A DNA stretch of 64,000 bases, taken from positions 184,567,572 to 184,631,571 of the forward strand of contig NC_081411.1 in NCBI RefSeq assembly GCF_030272615.1, in the 5' to 3' direction. The translations under genes were made by a program, and so were the position numbers. This DNA comes from Cryptomeria japonica (taxonomy: Eukaryota > Streptophyta > Pinopsida > Cupressales > Cupressaceae). The notes beneath the pieces were generated by a model that was not told the DNA's origin, ran no database searches, and saw only the letters and a list, made by a program, of their open reading frames with translations. Shown here in pieces: positions 23,084 to 35,012 of the stretch. Within the stretch, counting starts at the first letter, position 1. Each line of letters opens with the position of its first letter.

Positions 23084-23741
23084 GGATGTACCTTAATATT
23101 ATAAAATATTATTTCAAAAGAATTCTTTCTTAAAGATTTTTTTAAAGAGTATTTTGTGATGTATTGTATTATCTTTTATATCAATTATTTTATTATATAT
23201 ATTTAGTTTTAAAAAAAATTATATTATAATTATATTATTATAAGATTATAAATTATATATTTAAAAATATTTATTATTTATCTATCTATCTATCTATCTA
23301 TCTATATATATATATATATATTAGATATAATTAATATATAAAATATTTATATTTATCTTATTTAGATTAATGTTTAAGAAATCTAATATTTAAACTAATC
23401 TTTTAGAGAGATAAAATGATAAGGGTGAAAGGTGACAAATTAGGTAGGAGGCAAGAAGGGAGGGACCAAAAATTGTTACTTACCCCAAATAATGTAAGCC
23501 ATTAAAACTTATTTGTCCAAACACTAGCCAAGTGAATTGTTTAAACTATTAAGAAGCATTAAGATTAAGAAATCAATTTGATTGTTCTTAGATTTAAGGT
23601 TATTTAGTTTACATGGCAATTCTTTTAGGTTCATCAATAAACATATGTGAAGCTTTAATCTCTCTATCTCTATCTCTTTATATATCACTTATTATCTCTA
23701 TCTTCCTCTTTCCACCTCCTCCTCTCTCTTCCCCCTCTATA
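23084..23741. other. Intergenic with (TCTA)n/(TA)n microsatellite and polypyrimidine tract
   Basis: A TCTA run followed by TA repeats lies at 23276-23322. A long CT-rich stretch lies at 23655-23815 and continues into the PPR duplication. No gene supported. Confidence 0.7.
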
Positions 23742-23831
23742 TCTCCCTCTTTCTATACCTATCTCTCTCCCTCTTCCCCCTTCTTTTTATCCCTCTTTCT
23801 GCCTCTCTCCCTATTACAAACATAACATAAG

Positions 23832-24115
23832 CCCATTGATAATGAATCTATATGATTTTTATGATTTAGAGGTTTTTTTTCAATCATGTTTGAATCTCTT
23901 TACTTCTCTATTGATATCTTTGTTGTACAAACAACATCATTTGCTAAATGATCTATCAATTGACTTTATGTACTCTATAAAAATATACGAAATAAGATCA
24001 ATTTTGTTATCTACCTTCCTATTGTTCGACGTACCCATTGATAATGAATCTATATGATTTTTATGATTTAGAGGTTTTTTTTCAATCATATTTGAATATA
24101 TTTGAATCTCTTTAC
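23832..24115. repeat. Local duplication, period about 203 bp, only in copy A
   Basis: The block beginning 'cccattgataatgaatctat' occurs at about 23832 and again at about 24035, including the following 'gatttagaggtttttttt' and 'ctctttacttctc'. Copy A' has this block once (33556). Confidence 0.85.
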
Positions 24116-24291
24116 TTCTCCATTGATCTATCAATTGCCTTTATGTTTATAAAACAAAAGTCCGCGCTATCAAATCGAGGTTCTTGTTTATAAAACAAAA
24201 GTCCGTGCTATCAAATCGAGAAAAGGGGGAAAAAGTTCAGAAAACAAATTAAACGAAAACACACATTTGAAGTCCGCGAGGAGTAAAAAAT

Positions 24292-25030
24292 TTAAAGAAA
24301 ACAAATCAAACGGAAACCGAAGAAGAATTCAGTGAGAAGAGCCATGACTCTCTCTTTGCTTTGTAATTCCTGATGCTTCCAAAGGCATTGTTGACTGGAC
24401 TCGCTTTCGGCTTTGATGAGCATGTGCACGGTTAGATTATTATCATTTTTCTCTCCATTTTGTAGACTAAAACTTACAAGCTCTTTTGAAAAATTGCGGT
24501 TGTTAAATAAGCATAGTGCATATTTTCCAAATTTCTGCAACATGCTTTGACATGCATTTTCAACGAATCCATTTTGTTCATAAATCATGGCAGTCGAAAA
24601 GAACACATTTCTTTGAGGCATTCTGTCAAACATTTCGCGTGCCTTCGCTATGCTTTTACATTTTGTAGTCATGTCTCCCAGGGCAGTAGTAACCATAACA
24701 TCTAACATAGATTCCCCTTTTATTATGCTTTGATGAATGTCCAGGCATTGTTTTCTCTTTCATTATGCTTTGATGAATGTCCATACCCTGTTCCAAAGCT
24801 CCGAATTTGGCACAAGCAGGAAGGATGCTTGGAAACGTTGCTGAGTCGGAGTCTACACCTGCTAAATTGAATTTGTTTGAATGCTTTCAAATTCTTTTCA
24901 ACAAATTCATTTTCTGCATTTCCTGCAATCATTGCAGTTCAGGAGGACATATATCTTGGAGGCATTTTGTCAAATTGTTCACGTGCCTTGTCTATGCTTC
25001 CCTATTTGCAGACATGTCAAATGCATTTTA
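24292..25030 (-). pseudogene. PPR (PLS-type) pseudogene, copy A
   Basis: On the minus strand a repeat reading IDKAREQFDKMPPRYMSS is followed by a stop and TAMIAGNAENEFVEKNLKAF. After a frame change come TTALGDMTTKCKSIAKAREM and FDRMPQRNVFFSTAMIYEQN. These are degenerate plant PPR repeats of the form KCGSI.KARE.FDKMP.R...WTAMI. At least one stop, one frame change and a degenerate C-terminal tail make it non-functional. Intact homologues bind organelle RNA in mitochondria or plastids. Confidence 0.82.
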
Positions 25031-25348
25031 TTTTCTAAAACCATTCAACCTATCATCCCCAAGTTTCTGGGTTAGTGACGGCAGGGGCTGGAGATGCATC
25101 TCTGAGATAGGATATTTTGTTTGAAGACAGTTATTGAATTGTTTTTTTTTTATTGAAAAGAATTTCAAACATTCATACAATAATATTGGGAGGTTTTTAT
25201 TATAGATATTAAAACATCTTTATGAACATGGTAATTGAATATGGATTATAGTGTTTGTTTTATATATCGGTGTGTATTCAGATATGGGGTTTAATATTCA
25301 AGCCTTCAAAACTGCATGTTTTGCTATCAAATTCTGTCAAACTTATTA

Positions 25349-26085
25349 ATATAGATCAAAATTTTCATCTTTAGGATACCATAATCCAAGATTTGCTATG
25401 CCTTGTAAGTATCGGAAAATCTTTTTTACTGTTGATTCATGATTTTCCCTAGGATTACTTTGAAATCTAGAAACAATACATACTGCATTCATAATATCAG
25501 GCCTGGTTTGTGTCAAATACAGTAAACCTCCTATCATAGATTTGTATCTAGTTGGATTAACAGGTGTAGATTCATCCCTTTGAGATAATTTGTCATTTGT
25601 AGTTATAGGTGTGCTTACCGGTTTAGAGTTCTCCATCCCAAATTTCTTTAGTAGTTCTTTCAATTACTTAGATTGACTCAAAAATATACCTTTATCGGTT
25701 TGTGAAATCTGTAATCCTAAAAAGAATTTTATTTCTCCAATCATAGACATTTCAAATTCTTGCTGCATTTCAAGAGAAAATCTTTACATAGTCCATCTTC
25801 TCCTCCAAAGATTATATCATCAACAAATACTTCAATAGTCAAGATGTCATCATTAGTTACTTTGTAATATAATTTGCTATCTGCATTTCCTTTAGTAAAA
25901 CCAATCTTTAAAAGATACTTATCCAATCTTGCATAGCAAGCTCTTGGGGCTTGTTTCAATTCATACAGATCTTTTCTTAATCTGCAAACCATATCATTGT
26001 CATCTGTCAAAGAAAATCCATCAGGTTGTTCAATATAAACTTCCTCTTCAAGATCTCCATTCAAAAATGCACATTTAATATACAA
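25349..26085 (-). pseudogene. Copia fossil: reverse transcriptase and partial RNase H
   Basis: RT motifs [18 protein letters not shown] near 26065 and the catalytic VFVDDIIFGG near 25830 are visible. The downstream GGLLYLTQTRPDIMNAVC segment near 25520 leads into an RNase H region cut off at the element's left edge. Confidence 0.9.
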
Positions 26086-26183
26086 ACTTTGTAATCCTTG
26101 TGAGCTGCAAAAGCCAAGAATAATCTAATTGCCTCAATTCTGGCTACCGGTGCAAAGGTTTCATTGTAATCAACTCCTTCTTT

Positions 26184-27281
26184 CTAATAATATCCCTTAC
26201 ACACTAGTCTTTCTTTATTTCTGACAACCTTACCATCTTCATTAAGTTTGTTTCTAAATACCCATTTGGTTCCAATTACATTTTTATCTTTAGGCCGGGG
26301 AACTAATGTCCAAGTATTATTTTTCTCAATTTGTCCTAATTCTTTTTCCATAGCTTTGATCCAAAATTTATCTTCACATGTCTCATTGATAGATGATGGT
26401 TCAATTTGAGAAATAAGACATACCTCTTCATTTGTCAATCTTCCTCTTGTCATAACTCCTTTAAATTTGTTTCCAATTATCTGATCTTTAGAATGATTTA
26501 GTCTTACATACCGGGGTGTCTTAGTTTGCTGTTGTTCTTCAAATACTGAAGAATCCTCTGATGATACCGGGGTAACTAGATCTTCATTCTGTATTGGTAG
26601 ATTCTGTGTAGGTTCATTTGTCACAACTTCTGTTGACGGTTCAAAGTCTATATACCTTGAAGTTCCTCTGAATTGTTCATCAATCTTTACATTTGTACTC
26701 TCAACAATTTTATGCAATCTTTTATTAAAACATCTATATGCCTTGCTCTTAGATGAATAACCAACAAATATTCCTTCATCACTTCTAGGATCAAATTTGC
26801 CAATATATTCATCTCTTCTAATATAACATTTACTTCCAAAAATTCTGAAATACTTAAGAGTAGGAATATTACCAAACCATAGTTCATGAGGGGTCTTACT
26901 GGTTTCACCTTTGGTGTGAACTTTGTTGAATGTATAGACAACAGTGCTTACTGCCTCTCTCCAGTACACATGTGGTAGATTTGCTTCTGATAACATACTT
27001 CTTGCTGCATCCAAGATAGTTCTATTTTTCTTTTCAATAACTCCATTCTGCTGTGGTGTCCGAGGCGCTGATAACTGTCTTTTGATTCCATTCGCTTCAC
27101 ACAATGTATTAAAGTCCTTAGATGTGAATTCTCCTCCTTGATATGATCTTAAACATTTGATTTTCTTACCGGTTTCATTTTCAACCATTGCTTTGAATAG
27201 TTTGAACTTCCCAAGTGCTTCTGATTTTTCTCTGAAAAAAGTAACCCAACACATTCTAAAATAATCATCAATAATTAGCAT
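26184..27281 (-). pseudogene. Copia fossil: integrase core and start of RT
   Basis: The integrase core shows IDDYFRMCWVTFFREKSEA near 27270 and RTPQQNGVIEKKNRTILDAA near 27050. The linker to reverse transcriptase includes NNTWTLVPRP near 26320. Part of the broken fossil polyprotein. Confidence 0.9.
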
Positions 27282-27524
27282 GAAATATCTATCACCTTGT
27301 AAGCTTTTAGTTTTAGCTAGACCACATAAATCAGTGTGAATTAAATCAAGAGCATTATTGGATTTTTCTGGAACACTTTTGAAACTAGCTCTAACTTGTT
27401 TTCCAAATTAACATTCCTTACAAATTGTATTATGAGGTTTCACAATTTTAGGTGGATCTCTAACTGCCTTAGAAGTACTGATTTTTACCATGCAATCAAA
27501 ATTTACATGACATAGTCTCTTGTG

Positions 27525-28037
27525 TCATAACCAACTTTCATCTATATGTGCAATTAAGCATGCCTTTTCACTGTTATTCAAATGAAAGATATTACCTCTA
27601 GTCTGATTACCGGTTGCAATTTCCAAACCAGTTTTGTTCATGATTTTGCATTTTGCATTTTTAAATTGTAACTGAAAACCCTTCTCAACTAATTGACCAA
27701 CACTTAAAAGATTATGTTTTAATCCTTCCACATAGTAGACATTGTTAGTGTTATGTTTACTATCAAGAGATATTGAACCCTTACCTTTGATTGAACAGGC
27801 TTTGTCATCTCTAAATCTTACTAAACCTCCATTGTATTCTTGAAAGTTCAAGAATTTACCTTTGTCTCTAGTTATATGATGTGAGCATCCTGAATCAATA
27901 ATCCATTCATCCTTTGATTCAACTTTAACTGCTAGGGCTTGTTCTACCAGTTGAGCAATAGGTGCCGGTTGATCTTCTGTTATAGCAACAAAAACCCATC
28001 CATTGTCTATTGGATCCTCATCAGAATCATCAGTCAC
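27525..28037 (-). pseudogene. Copia fossil: aspartic protease and GAG-pre-integrase region
   Basis: The protease signature WIIDSGCSHHITRDK lies near 27910-27865, and the pre-integrase region with NLLSVGQLVEKGF near 27715-27680. Part of the broken fossil polyprotein. Confidence 0.88.
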
Positions 28038-28040
28038 ACC

Positions 28041-29021
28041 TTAATCAACAATGTAACAAGATTTATCTTTGTTCTTCTTAAATCTGTATCTTTGATATTC
28101 GGGATTAGGCTTGTATGTTCTTCTAGCTTCTTCTCTTAGTCTAGCATGTCTATCAGGGTATCTTGAAGCCATATGACCAATCTGATTGCAGTTAAAACAT
28201 TTAAAGGGTGTTTTACCTTCATACTTACTTCCAATTGGACCTTTTGGCATTTTCCTTGCAAATAGTGCTTCAAGTTCTTCAAGCTCTTCACTCTCCTTTC
28301 TGGTTTCTTCAAGTTCTCTTGCATAAAAGGCTCTCTAGTCCGATTTGTCAAATGATGGAGCAGATGATGTTGATGCTTTAAAGGCTAGATCAATTTTTAT
28401 AATAGCAACAAGACCAAATTCTTCAATTTCAAAAGCTGAAAGTTTTCCAATCAATGTATCTCTAGTCACTGATGTATTAGGCATTGTTCTCAACTCATTT
28501 ATAGCAATAACTTTCATTTTATATGCCGATGGCAAACCTCTTAAGATTTTTGAAATAATTTCATCCTCATTCAAGGGTCCTCCACAACATTTGATACCCA
28601 AAACAATTTCATTTACTCTTTCCATAAAAGCAGAGATCCTTTCATCTTCTTCCATTTTCAGATGTTCATACCTGACTCGGAAGCTTTCAAGTTTTGCAAT
28701 TTTGACTGTGGAATCTCCTTCGTTCAATGTTTCCAAATGATCCCAAATAGCTTTAGCAGTAGTCCTATCTGATAATCCCATGATTTGTTGATATGATAAT
28801 GCACTCAAAAGTGCTTCTCTTGCTTTGCAATCATTCTCTTCATCTTTGGCTAAGGTAGTTGGAGTAGTCTGACCAGTTACAGCAGTAGTATAACCATTCT
28901 TAGTAACTTCCCAAATGTCTTTACCGATACAGTTCAGATGTGTCTCCATTCTGATCTTCCATATCCCATAGTTGGTTCCATCAAGTTTAGGACTGTCCTT
29001 CCTGAAATAATTAGTAGACAT
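28041..29021 (-). pseudogene. Copia fossil: gag with CCHC knuckle
   Basis: The gag-like region starts with the typical LDGTNYGIWKIRMETHL (UBN2/DUF4219-type) segment near 28980. It ends with a zinc knuckle of the form CFNCNQIGHMASR near 28190. Part of the broken fossil polyprotein. Confidence 0.88.
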
Positions 29022-29063
29022 TGGATCTCCTCAAGTTGTTAAACTTCTGCAAAAGAGGACTAA

Positions 29064-29077
29064 GCTCTGATACCAAT
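29064..29077 (-). other. Copia primer-binding site (initiator tRNA-Met type)
   Basis: The minus strand reads TGGTATCAGAGC two bases inside the LTR end, which is the standard plant primer-binding site complementary to the 3' end of initiator tRNA-Met. Confidence 0.92.
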
Positions 29078-30128
29078 TGTTAGGTCCCGGAGACAACTGA
29101 GAGGGGGGGCTGAATCAGTTGTCTAATAAATTCAAACCAAAAACTTATTAACCAACTTAATGCTTAATACCAGTAAACCAGTTAAGTATGCCGGTAGACA
29201 TTGTTAACAATAAATTGCTATACCGGTAAGGATTAATGCATGAAACATAAACATAAAATAATCCACAACACATGACACCAATATTTGTACGTGGAAACCC
29301 TGTAAGGGCAAAAACCACGATGGGAAACTTTACCCACAATCAGATGATACTACTGTAGATAATAAGTGTGCAAAAAGGGGTCTGCACATGCATAAAGGCC
29401 AACAGCCTAGAGCTCACTGCTCAATCACAAATGGGAGTCACACTGACTACAGTTGGATGGTTAAATCCAATAAGAATGTACTGCACAAAATAGCATTTTC
29501 ATATGCTGGATTCAGTACTGGTGTAATGCTGATATGCTTCTATAAAAACCTAACTTCACCTTCAAATGATGTCTTCGTGTATACCTCTACTTGATCTCGC
29601 ATATACCTTCACACAATTCTTTTTCGCATTCCACACTTGATCTTACAAATAAGATCTTACATTTATACCATACCCTAAGACCAATTTTAATAGATCGGCT
29701 CTACAAGATATAAAAACATTTTACAAATAATATAATACCTGATGCAATAACTGATTAAACATGTTGGCTTAATGCATTTACAACAACAATAAATCATCTC
29801 CATAGCATGCCATGCAGATCTGAAAAAGATAAACCTACCGGTGTAACCCTAGATAACCTGGACCTATTTGTCGGTAAAAGCAAATATGCAAATATGAATA
29901 TACCAATGATTATTTCTTCAAAATAAAGTGTCCACATGATGTCTTTGATATTGCTAAGTGTCTTCCATATCATTCCAAGTACCGGGGAACAATATATCCT
30001 GCCGATGAACCATATACCAATAACTGTTGCACAGTTTACTACTTGCCGGTGAATGTTGCTGGATCTCCAAAGTAGGTGTATTCAGTAGGTGTTGACATCA
30101 ATGATAAAACCATACCAAAATACCAACA
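29078..30128 (-). repeat. Copia 5' LTR, about 1,051 bp
   Basis: The plus strand begins tgttaggtcccgg and ends taccaaca, giving TG...CA ends. It is bordered by the primer-binding site on the left. No partner LTR lies inside the window. Confidence 0.88.
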
Positions 30129-33100
30129 CTCCACTTTTTTGTCTTCTAGCGTAGTTGTTTTAGCTTAATTGTTTGGCTTGGTAATGTTTTAGAGTCTTTA
30201 GCCTCTTTCTTGTGAGGAGATGCAGAGCCTTTGATTGTTAGGAGGTGATCAAGTCAACATTTTTTTGTCTTAGGCTAGGATGAACAAACAACCTTCAACT
30301 TCCTTGTGTCAAAGTGTTTGGGTAATGGATAGGAGTCAAGTTCTTCATTGAGTAAGGCTTCACAATGTAACTTTTGGGCAATAAATGCCTAAGTCAAGGT
30401 ATGAAATTTGTGATGGATGCTCGGGGTGATTGGATATTCCTCAAGCAAATTTGTATCTCAATAGAGGATAGGTGAAGATGAGAGATGAGTGAAGAGTGAA
30501 GGAATGTGTTATGGTGAAAATTAGGGTTTCACCATAAGAATGTGTAAAACCATTAATTTTTGGTTTTAAGACCATTACATCAAGGAGGAGGATAATCTAA
30601 TAGATCTAGCTTCTCTAGGATTAAGATTTTGATCAGATTTCTAGTTCCTTGATAGGAATTTATCCTCTTTAGATAGAATTGAATTGTTGAAGATGCTGGA
30701 ATTAGGGTAAATGGGTGAATATTGAAGAGATCAGGCATAAACAATGAGCTATAGTCGGCGCACCAAGTGACAAACTAGATCTAAGAAAAATAATATGATT
30801 CAGATCTACTTCTTGAAATTGGACCTAAATTGTTAGGACTTTTTGGTGGTCACCATGGTCCTCTAAACATTCTACCATAAAAAGGGAACTTGTTCGTCTC
30901 TGCAAATATTGTCTATCCTTCTAAATGTAACTCCGTACTTGTTCTTGCACATAGTGAAAATGGGAAAATGGTTGGGATTAGGGGTTTGCCTAAGTCAAAG
31001 ATTGGTTTAGGAATTAACTTTGAATGAAATAATGTAAATACTAAAATAAATATCGAAAATATATACCCTAGATCTGCAATTGTTGATGATGATGCTTTGC
31101 TTCGTAAATGTAATCACATATGTTGCATGAAATAGCATGGACATGACAAAACCCTAATCACATGTACACATGCTTGCATATGAATGATGTAATTTTTCTC
31201 GACAATGGTTGAATGGAAAATATGCAACCTTAAAAATCTCTGAAAATGCTTGATGTTGAACTTTTCATGGATGCAAGAAATTGATTGCTTAATGTCTTAG
31301 AATTGTTTGGAGATTGATGGATGAAATTAAGTTGATCAAATGTATTTATTTGGGGGTATCTAAGTAATTTACTGATTAGGCCAACCTCAAATGATCATGT
31401 AGATACTATGAAGATGAATTCCCATCGAAGGGATAGGACCCCTGGCCCAATTCAAAATTGGGCCCCACTAAGAGGGACCATAACACTGGGCGCCGTGGTC
31501 CTTCTAAAAAAGGGACCACAATGAAGTCTCAAGGAGAAGGGTACCCCACCAGGGACTCCATCAATGTGTGTAAATGGCATCAAAAAAGGAGAATAGGCAC
31601 AAAACAAACCTAGATAGGTGATGAGGACAAGACACACTAAAATAGGGGCACAAACATAAGGCGTAAATTGGATCGAAGATAATTTACGATGCTACATTTA
31701 GCCATCACTTTAAAGGGAGTATGAGTCTATGCAAATACTCATGGTAAAGTAGATGAAAGAGATGAAAGAGAGGAGCAATTAGGAGCACAATCACAAGGAG
31801 TATAAGATTGCATTAATTTTGAGGAATCAAGCCCCCAATCTTAGGATCTTAACTCACTCAATCGCATGCAAGGTCACACAAAACAAGAAAAAAAAAGACA
31901 AAAAGGCAAAATAACACAAAACATGCAAAAGCTAAAAACCAAAAACAAGACCCCAAGTCAATGAACCAAAGAGACCTCAATATCAAAATGTCTCAACCAC
32001 TAATATCATTCTTCAAAATGCCATCTCAAGAACACAAGTGATCACCTAAAAAAAATCAAGAGCAGACATCATCCATAAACTACAAATAGCAAAGCTATGA
32101 GCTCAGGAGATGAAATAGATAAAGCATGGATACACATTCTAGATGTGTTTTTCTAGGTGATCCATGAGAAGAAGGAAGAGAGAAGAAATGGATACACATT
32201 CTAGATGTACTTTTCTAGGTGATCCATGTTGGGGAGGAGAGTAGGAATAGTCTAGCTATGTTTTGCTAGTTCCACTCATCCTCATGCGTGTGTGCAAGTG
32301 ATGTCTGGTTTCAGGTGTCAACCATCCTATATATAAGAGTTTGTTTTCTCTGGTTTCGAGCATGTAACAACTTGTGTAAGACATGTAATGAAAATGCAAA
32401 GGTTTGTGTCTAGTATCAGGAACATCTCGAGTAATAGTTTGTTTGCTCTGGTTTCGAGAATGTGTAACCCCATGTAAGATTAATATATGTTTGGTTTCGA
32501 AGACATCTCGTGTAAGAGTTAATTTTCTTTGGTTTCGAGAATGTGCACCCCATCTAACACATATAAATGTTGCATCTAGTTTTGGGCATGAAGCGTCTCA
32601 TGTAAGAGTTTGTTTTCTCTAGTTTCGTGAATGGAAACCTCATTTAAGACATTGCAAAAGTAGAAAAAGTATAGTACAAAGTATAATTCAATATAGTACA
32701 AAGAGGGTGATCTGTATGCGCCCGCCCCTCCCCCCCCCTGCCTTAAGATGTCAACATAGCTCTATGTTGATTTTTTAAGGAAGCTATAAGCAAGGATACC
32801 CACCTTCAACACAAAGGAGATATCCTTTTAGGAAACAATGTTCATACATCTAAGCTAAAGAGGCAATACTCTTAAAAGCAAGGATAAGATAGTTGAAAAG
32901 AGATATATTGAAACAAGTGTAAAGAGGATCCTTGGAGAAGAGACCTTCACTCAAAAGACATGTACCTGCAAGAGGAGTTTCTCGAACAAACATAACTTCT
33001 TCTACCAAAAGAAGAGAAGGAGAACAAGAATATCTACCTTCCTCCTATTGCTAGGTGAAAATGATTCTCGATGAAGGGTGACACACTTTCAACCCAATGT

Positions 33101-33463
33101 GAGGAGTATGTTTATTATAGATATACATTACCAAGGGTAAAAGAGATTGTAGTCAAGGATACATGCCTCTTGCATAAGAGAGATTCCATGAGCAAACAAT
33201 TACTTCACATAAGGAATGACATCAAACTATAAGCAAACACTACTCAACAAAGGAACAATGGATCCTTAGGAACGAATAAGAAAGATCAATGCCCCCAAAG
33301 TGTAGGGAAAATGATAAGAATTACACAAACTCTAAGGAGAGATTAGACATAACCAAATGCATAATGTACTTGCACAAAGCAATATTCCATACGAGAAAAG
33401 ACATTAAAATATGTAAAATGCAACTCCAAAGAAGAGGTAATCTTCAAAGCAAGAGAGAATTAG
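30129..33463 (-). mobile_element. Gypsy-type LTR element fossil, partial copy (LTR plus part of interior)
   Basis: Matches 38402-41690 along its whole length. 30129-31696 is the LTR, lacking about 41 bp at its left edge where the Copia LTR joins. 31697-33463 is interior sequence, cut off on the right by PPR copy A'. The orientation is taken from the gag-like remnants of the fuller copy. No coding domains are recognised in this part. Confidence 0.8.
32330..32655. repeat. Degenerate tandem repeat, four units of about 85-93 bp, inside Gypsy interior
   Basis: The core 'taagagtttgttttctctgg' followed by 'tttcgagaatgt' recurs with changes near 32335, 32423, 32511 and 32605. The same array is present at 40590-40920 in the other copy, so it belongs to the element. 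Confidence 0.75.
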
Positions 33464-35012
33464 ATATCTCCCTCTTTCTATACCTATCTCTCTCACTCTT
33501 CCCCCTTCTTTTTATCCCTCTTTCTGCCTCTCTCCCTATTACAAACATAATAGAAGCCCATTGATAATGAATCTATATGATTTTTATGATTTAGAGGTTT
33601 TTTTTCAATCATGTTTGAATCTCTTTACTTCTCCATTGATATCTTTGTTGTACAAACAACATCGTTTGCTAAATGATCTATCAATTGACTTTATGTACTC
33701 TATAAAAATATAGGAAATAATATCAATTTTGTTATCTACCTTCCTATTGTTCGATGTACCCATTGCTAAATTTACAATGTCCGTTATTTGTTTAAAAAAC
33801 AAAGGTCCGCGCTGTCAAATCGAGGTTCTTGTTTATAAAACACAAGTCCGCGCTATCAAATCGAGAAAAGAGGGAAAAAGTTCAGAAAACAAATTAAACG
33901 AAAATACACATTTGAAGTCCGCAAGGAGTTAAAAATTTAAAGAAAACAAATCAAACGGAAAAACCATGTTCGGCACCGAAGAAGAATTCAGTGAGAAGAG
34001 CCATGACTCTCTCTTTGCTTTGTAATTCCTGATGCTTCCAAAGGCATTGTTGACTGGACTCGCTTTCGGCTTTGATGAGCATGTGCACGGTTAGATTATT
34101 ATCATTTTTCTCTCTGTTTTGTAGACTAAAACTTTCAAGCTCTTTTGAAAAATTGCGGTTGTTAAATAAGCATAGTGCATATTTTCCAAATTTCTGCAAC
34201 ATGCTTTGACATGCATTTTCAACGAATCCATTTTGTTCATAAATCATGGCAGTCGAAAAGAACACATTTCTTTGAGGCATTCTGTCAAACATTTCGCGTG
34301 CCTTCGCTATGCTTTTACATTTTGTAGTCATGTCTCCCAGGGCTGTAGTAACGATAACATCTAACATAGATTCCCCTTTTATTATGCTTTGATGAATGTC
34401 CACGCATTGTTTTCCCTTTCATTATGCTTTGATGAATGTACATACCCTGTTCCAAAGCTCCGAATTTGGCACAAGCAGGAAGGATGCTTGGAAACGTTGC
34501 TGAGTCGGACTCTACACCTGCTAAATTGAATTTGTTTGAATGCTTTCAAATTCTTTTCAACAAATTCATTTTCTGCATTTCCTGCAATCATTGCAGTTCA
34601 GGAGGACATATATCTTTGAGGCATTTAGTCAAATTGTTCACGTGCCTTGTTTATGCTTCCCTATTTGCAGACATGTCAAATGCATTTTATTTTCTAAAAC
34701 CATTCAACCTATCATCCCCAAGTTTCTGGGTTAGTGACGGCAGGGGATGGAGATGCATCTCTGAGATAGGATTTTTTGTTTGAAGACAGTTATTGAATTG
34801 TTTTTTTTTTATTGAAAAGAATTTCAAACATTCATACAATAATATTGGGAGGTTTTTATTATAGATATTAAAACATCTTTATGAACATGGTAATTGAATA
34901 TGGATTATAGTGTTCGTTTTATATATCGGTGTGTATTCAGATATGGGGTTTAATATTCAAGCCTTCAAAACTGCATGTTTTGCTGTCAAATTCTGTCAAA
35001 CTTATTAATAAA
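33464..35012. repeat. Segmental duplication, copy A' (PPR pseudogene segment)
   Basis: Second copy of 23742-25348, same orientation. The left junction with the Gypsy fossil falls in short shared sequence 'agatatctccctc'. On the right it continues without an LTR element into 35013 onward. Confidence 0.92.
33951..34690 (-). pseudogene. PPR (PLS-type) pseudogene, copy A'
   Basis: Carries the same degenerate PPR repeats as copy A: MDIHQSIIKGESMLDVIVTT, KCKSIAKAREMFDRMPQRN and MIAGNAENEFVEKNLKAF. The frame around the MDIHQSIIK segment is slightly better preserved than in copy A, joining it to the next repeat. The upstream part is still broken by a stop and a frame change. Confidence 0.82.

Larger units (their letters stand above)
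23742..25348. repeat. Segmental duplication, copy A (PPR pseudogene segment)
   Basis: Matches 33468-35010 nearly base for base, with only scattered differences. The left edge lies in the CT-rich tract. The right edge at 25348 is where the Copia fossil begins, whereas copy A' continues into unrelated flank after 35012. Copy A has one extra internal tandem duplication (23832-24115). Confidence 0.92.
25349..30128 (-). mobile_element. Copia-type LTR retrotransposon fossil, 3'-truncated
   Basis: The minus-strand order is 5' LTR (30128-29078), primer-binding site, gag, protease, integrase, reverse transcriptase and part of RNase H. The element stops at 25349, so the rest of RNase H and the 3' LTR are gone. 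Domain order (integrase before RT) and motifs identify Copia (Ty1 type). It is broken, with around half a dozen interruptions in the polyprotein. Motifs are still easily read, suggesting moderate age. Age cannot be estimated by LTR comparison because only one LTR remains. Its right end abuts the Gypsy-type fossil at 30129. Confidence 0.93.

Noticed and set aside
24777-25124. 115-codon plus-strand frame, repeated at 34436-34783
   Set aside because: Antisense to the PPR pseudogene in both copies of the duplication; its repetition reflects the duplication, not coding conservation.
25349-25380. 3' LTR of the Copia fossil at its left end
   Set aside because: The sequence passes directly from the RNase H region into PPR copy A; no LTR sequence is present there.
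32404-32622. 72-codon frame with repeated LWFREC-like units
   Set aside because: The apparent protein repeat is only the translation of the degenerate tandem DNA repeat in the Gypsy interior.
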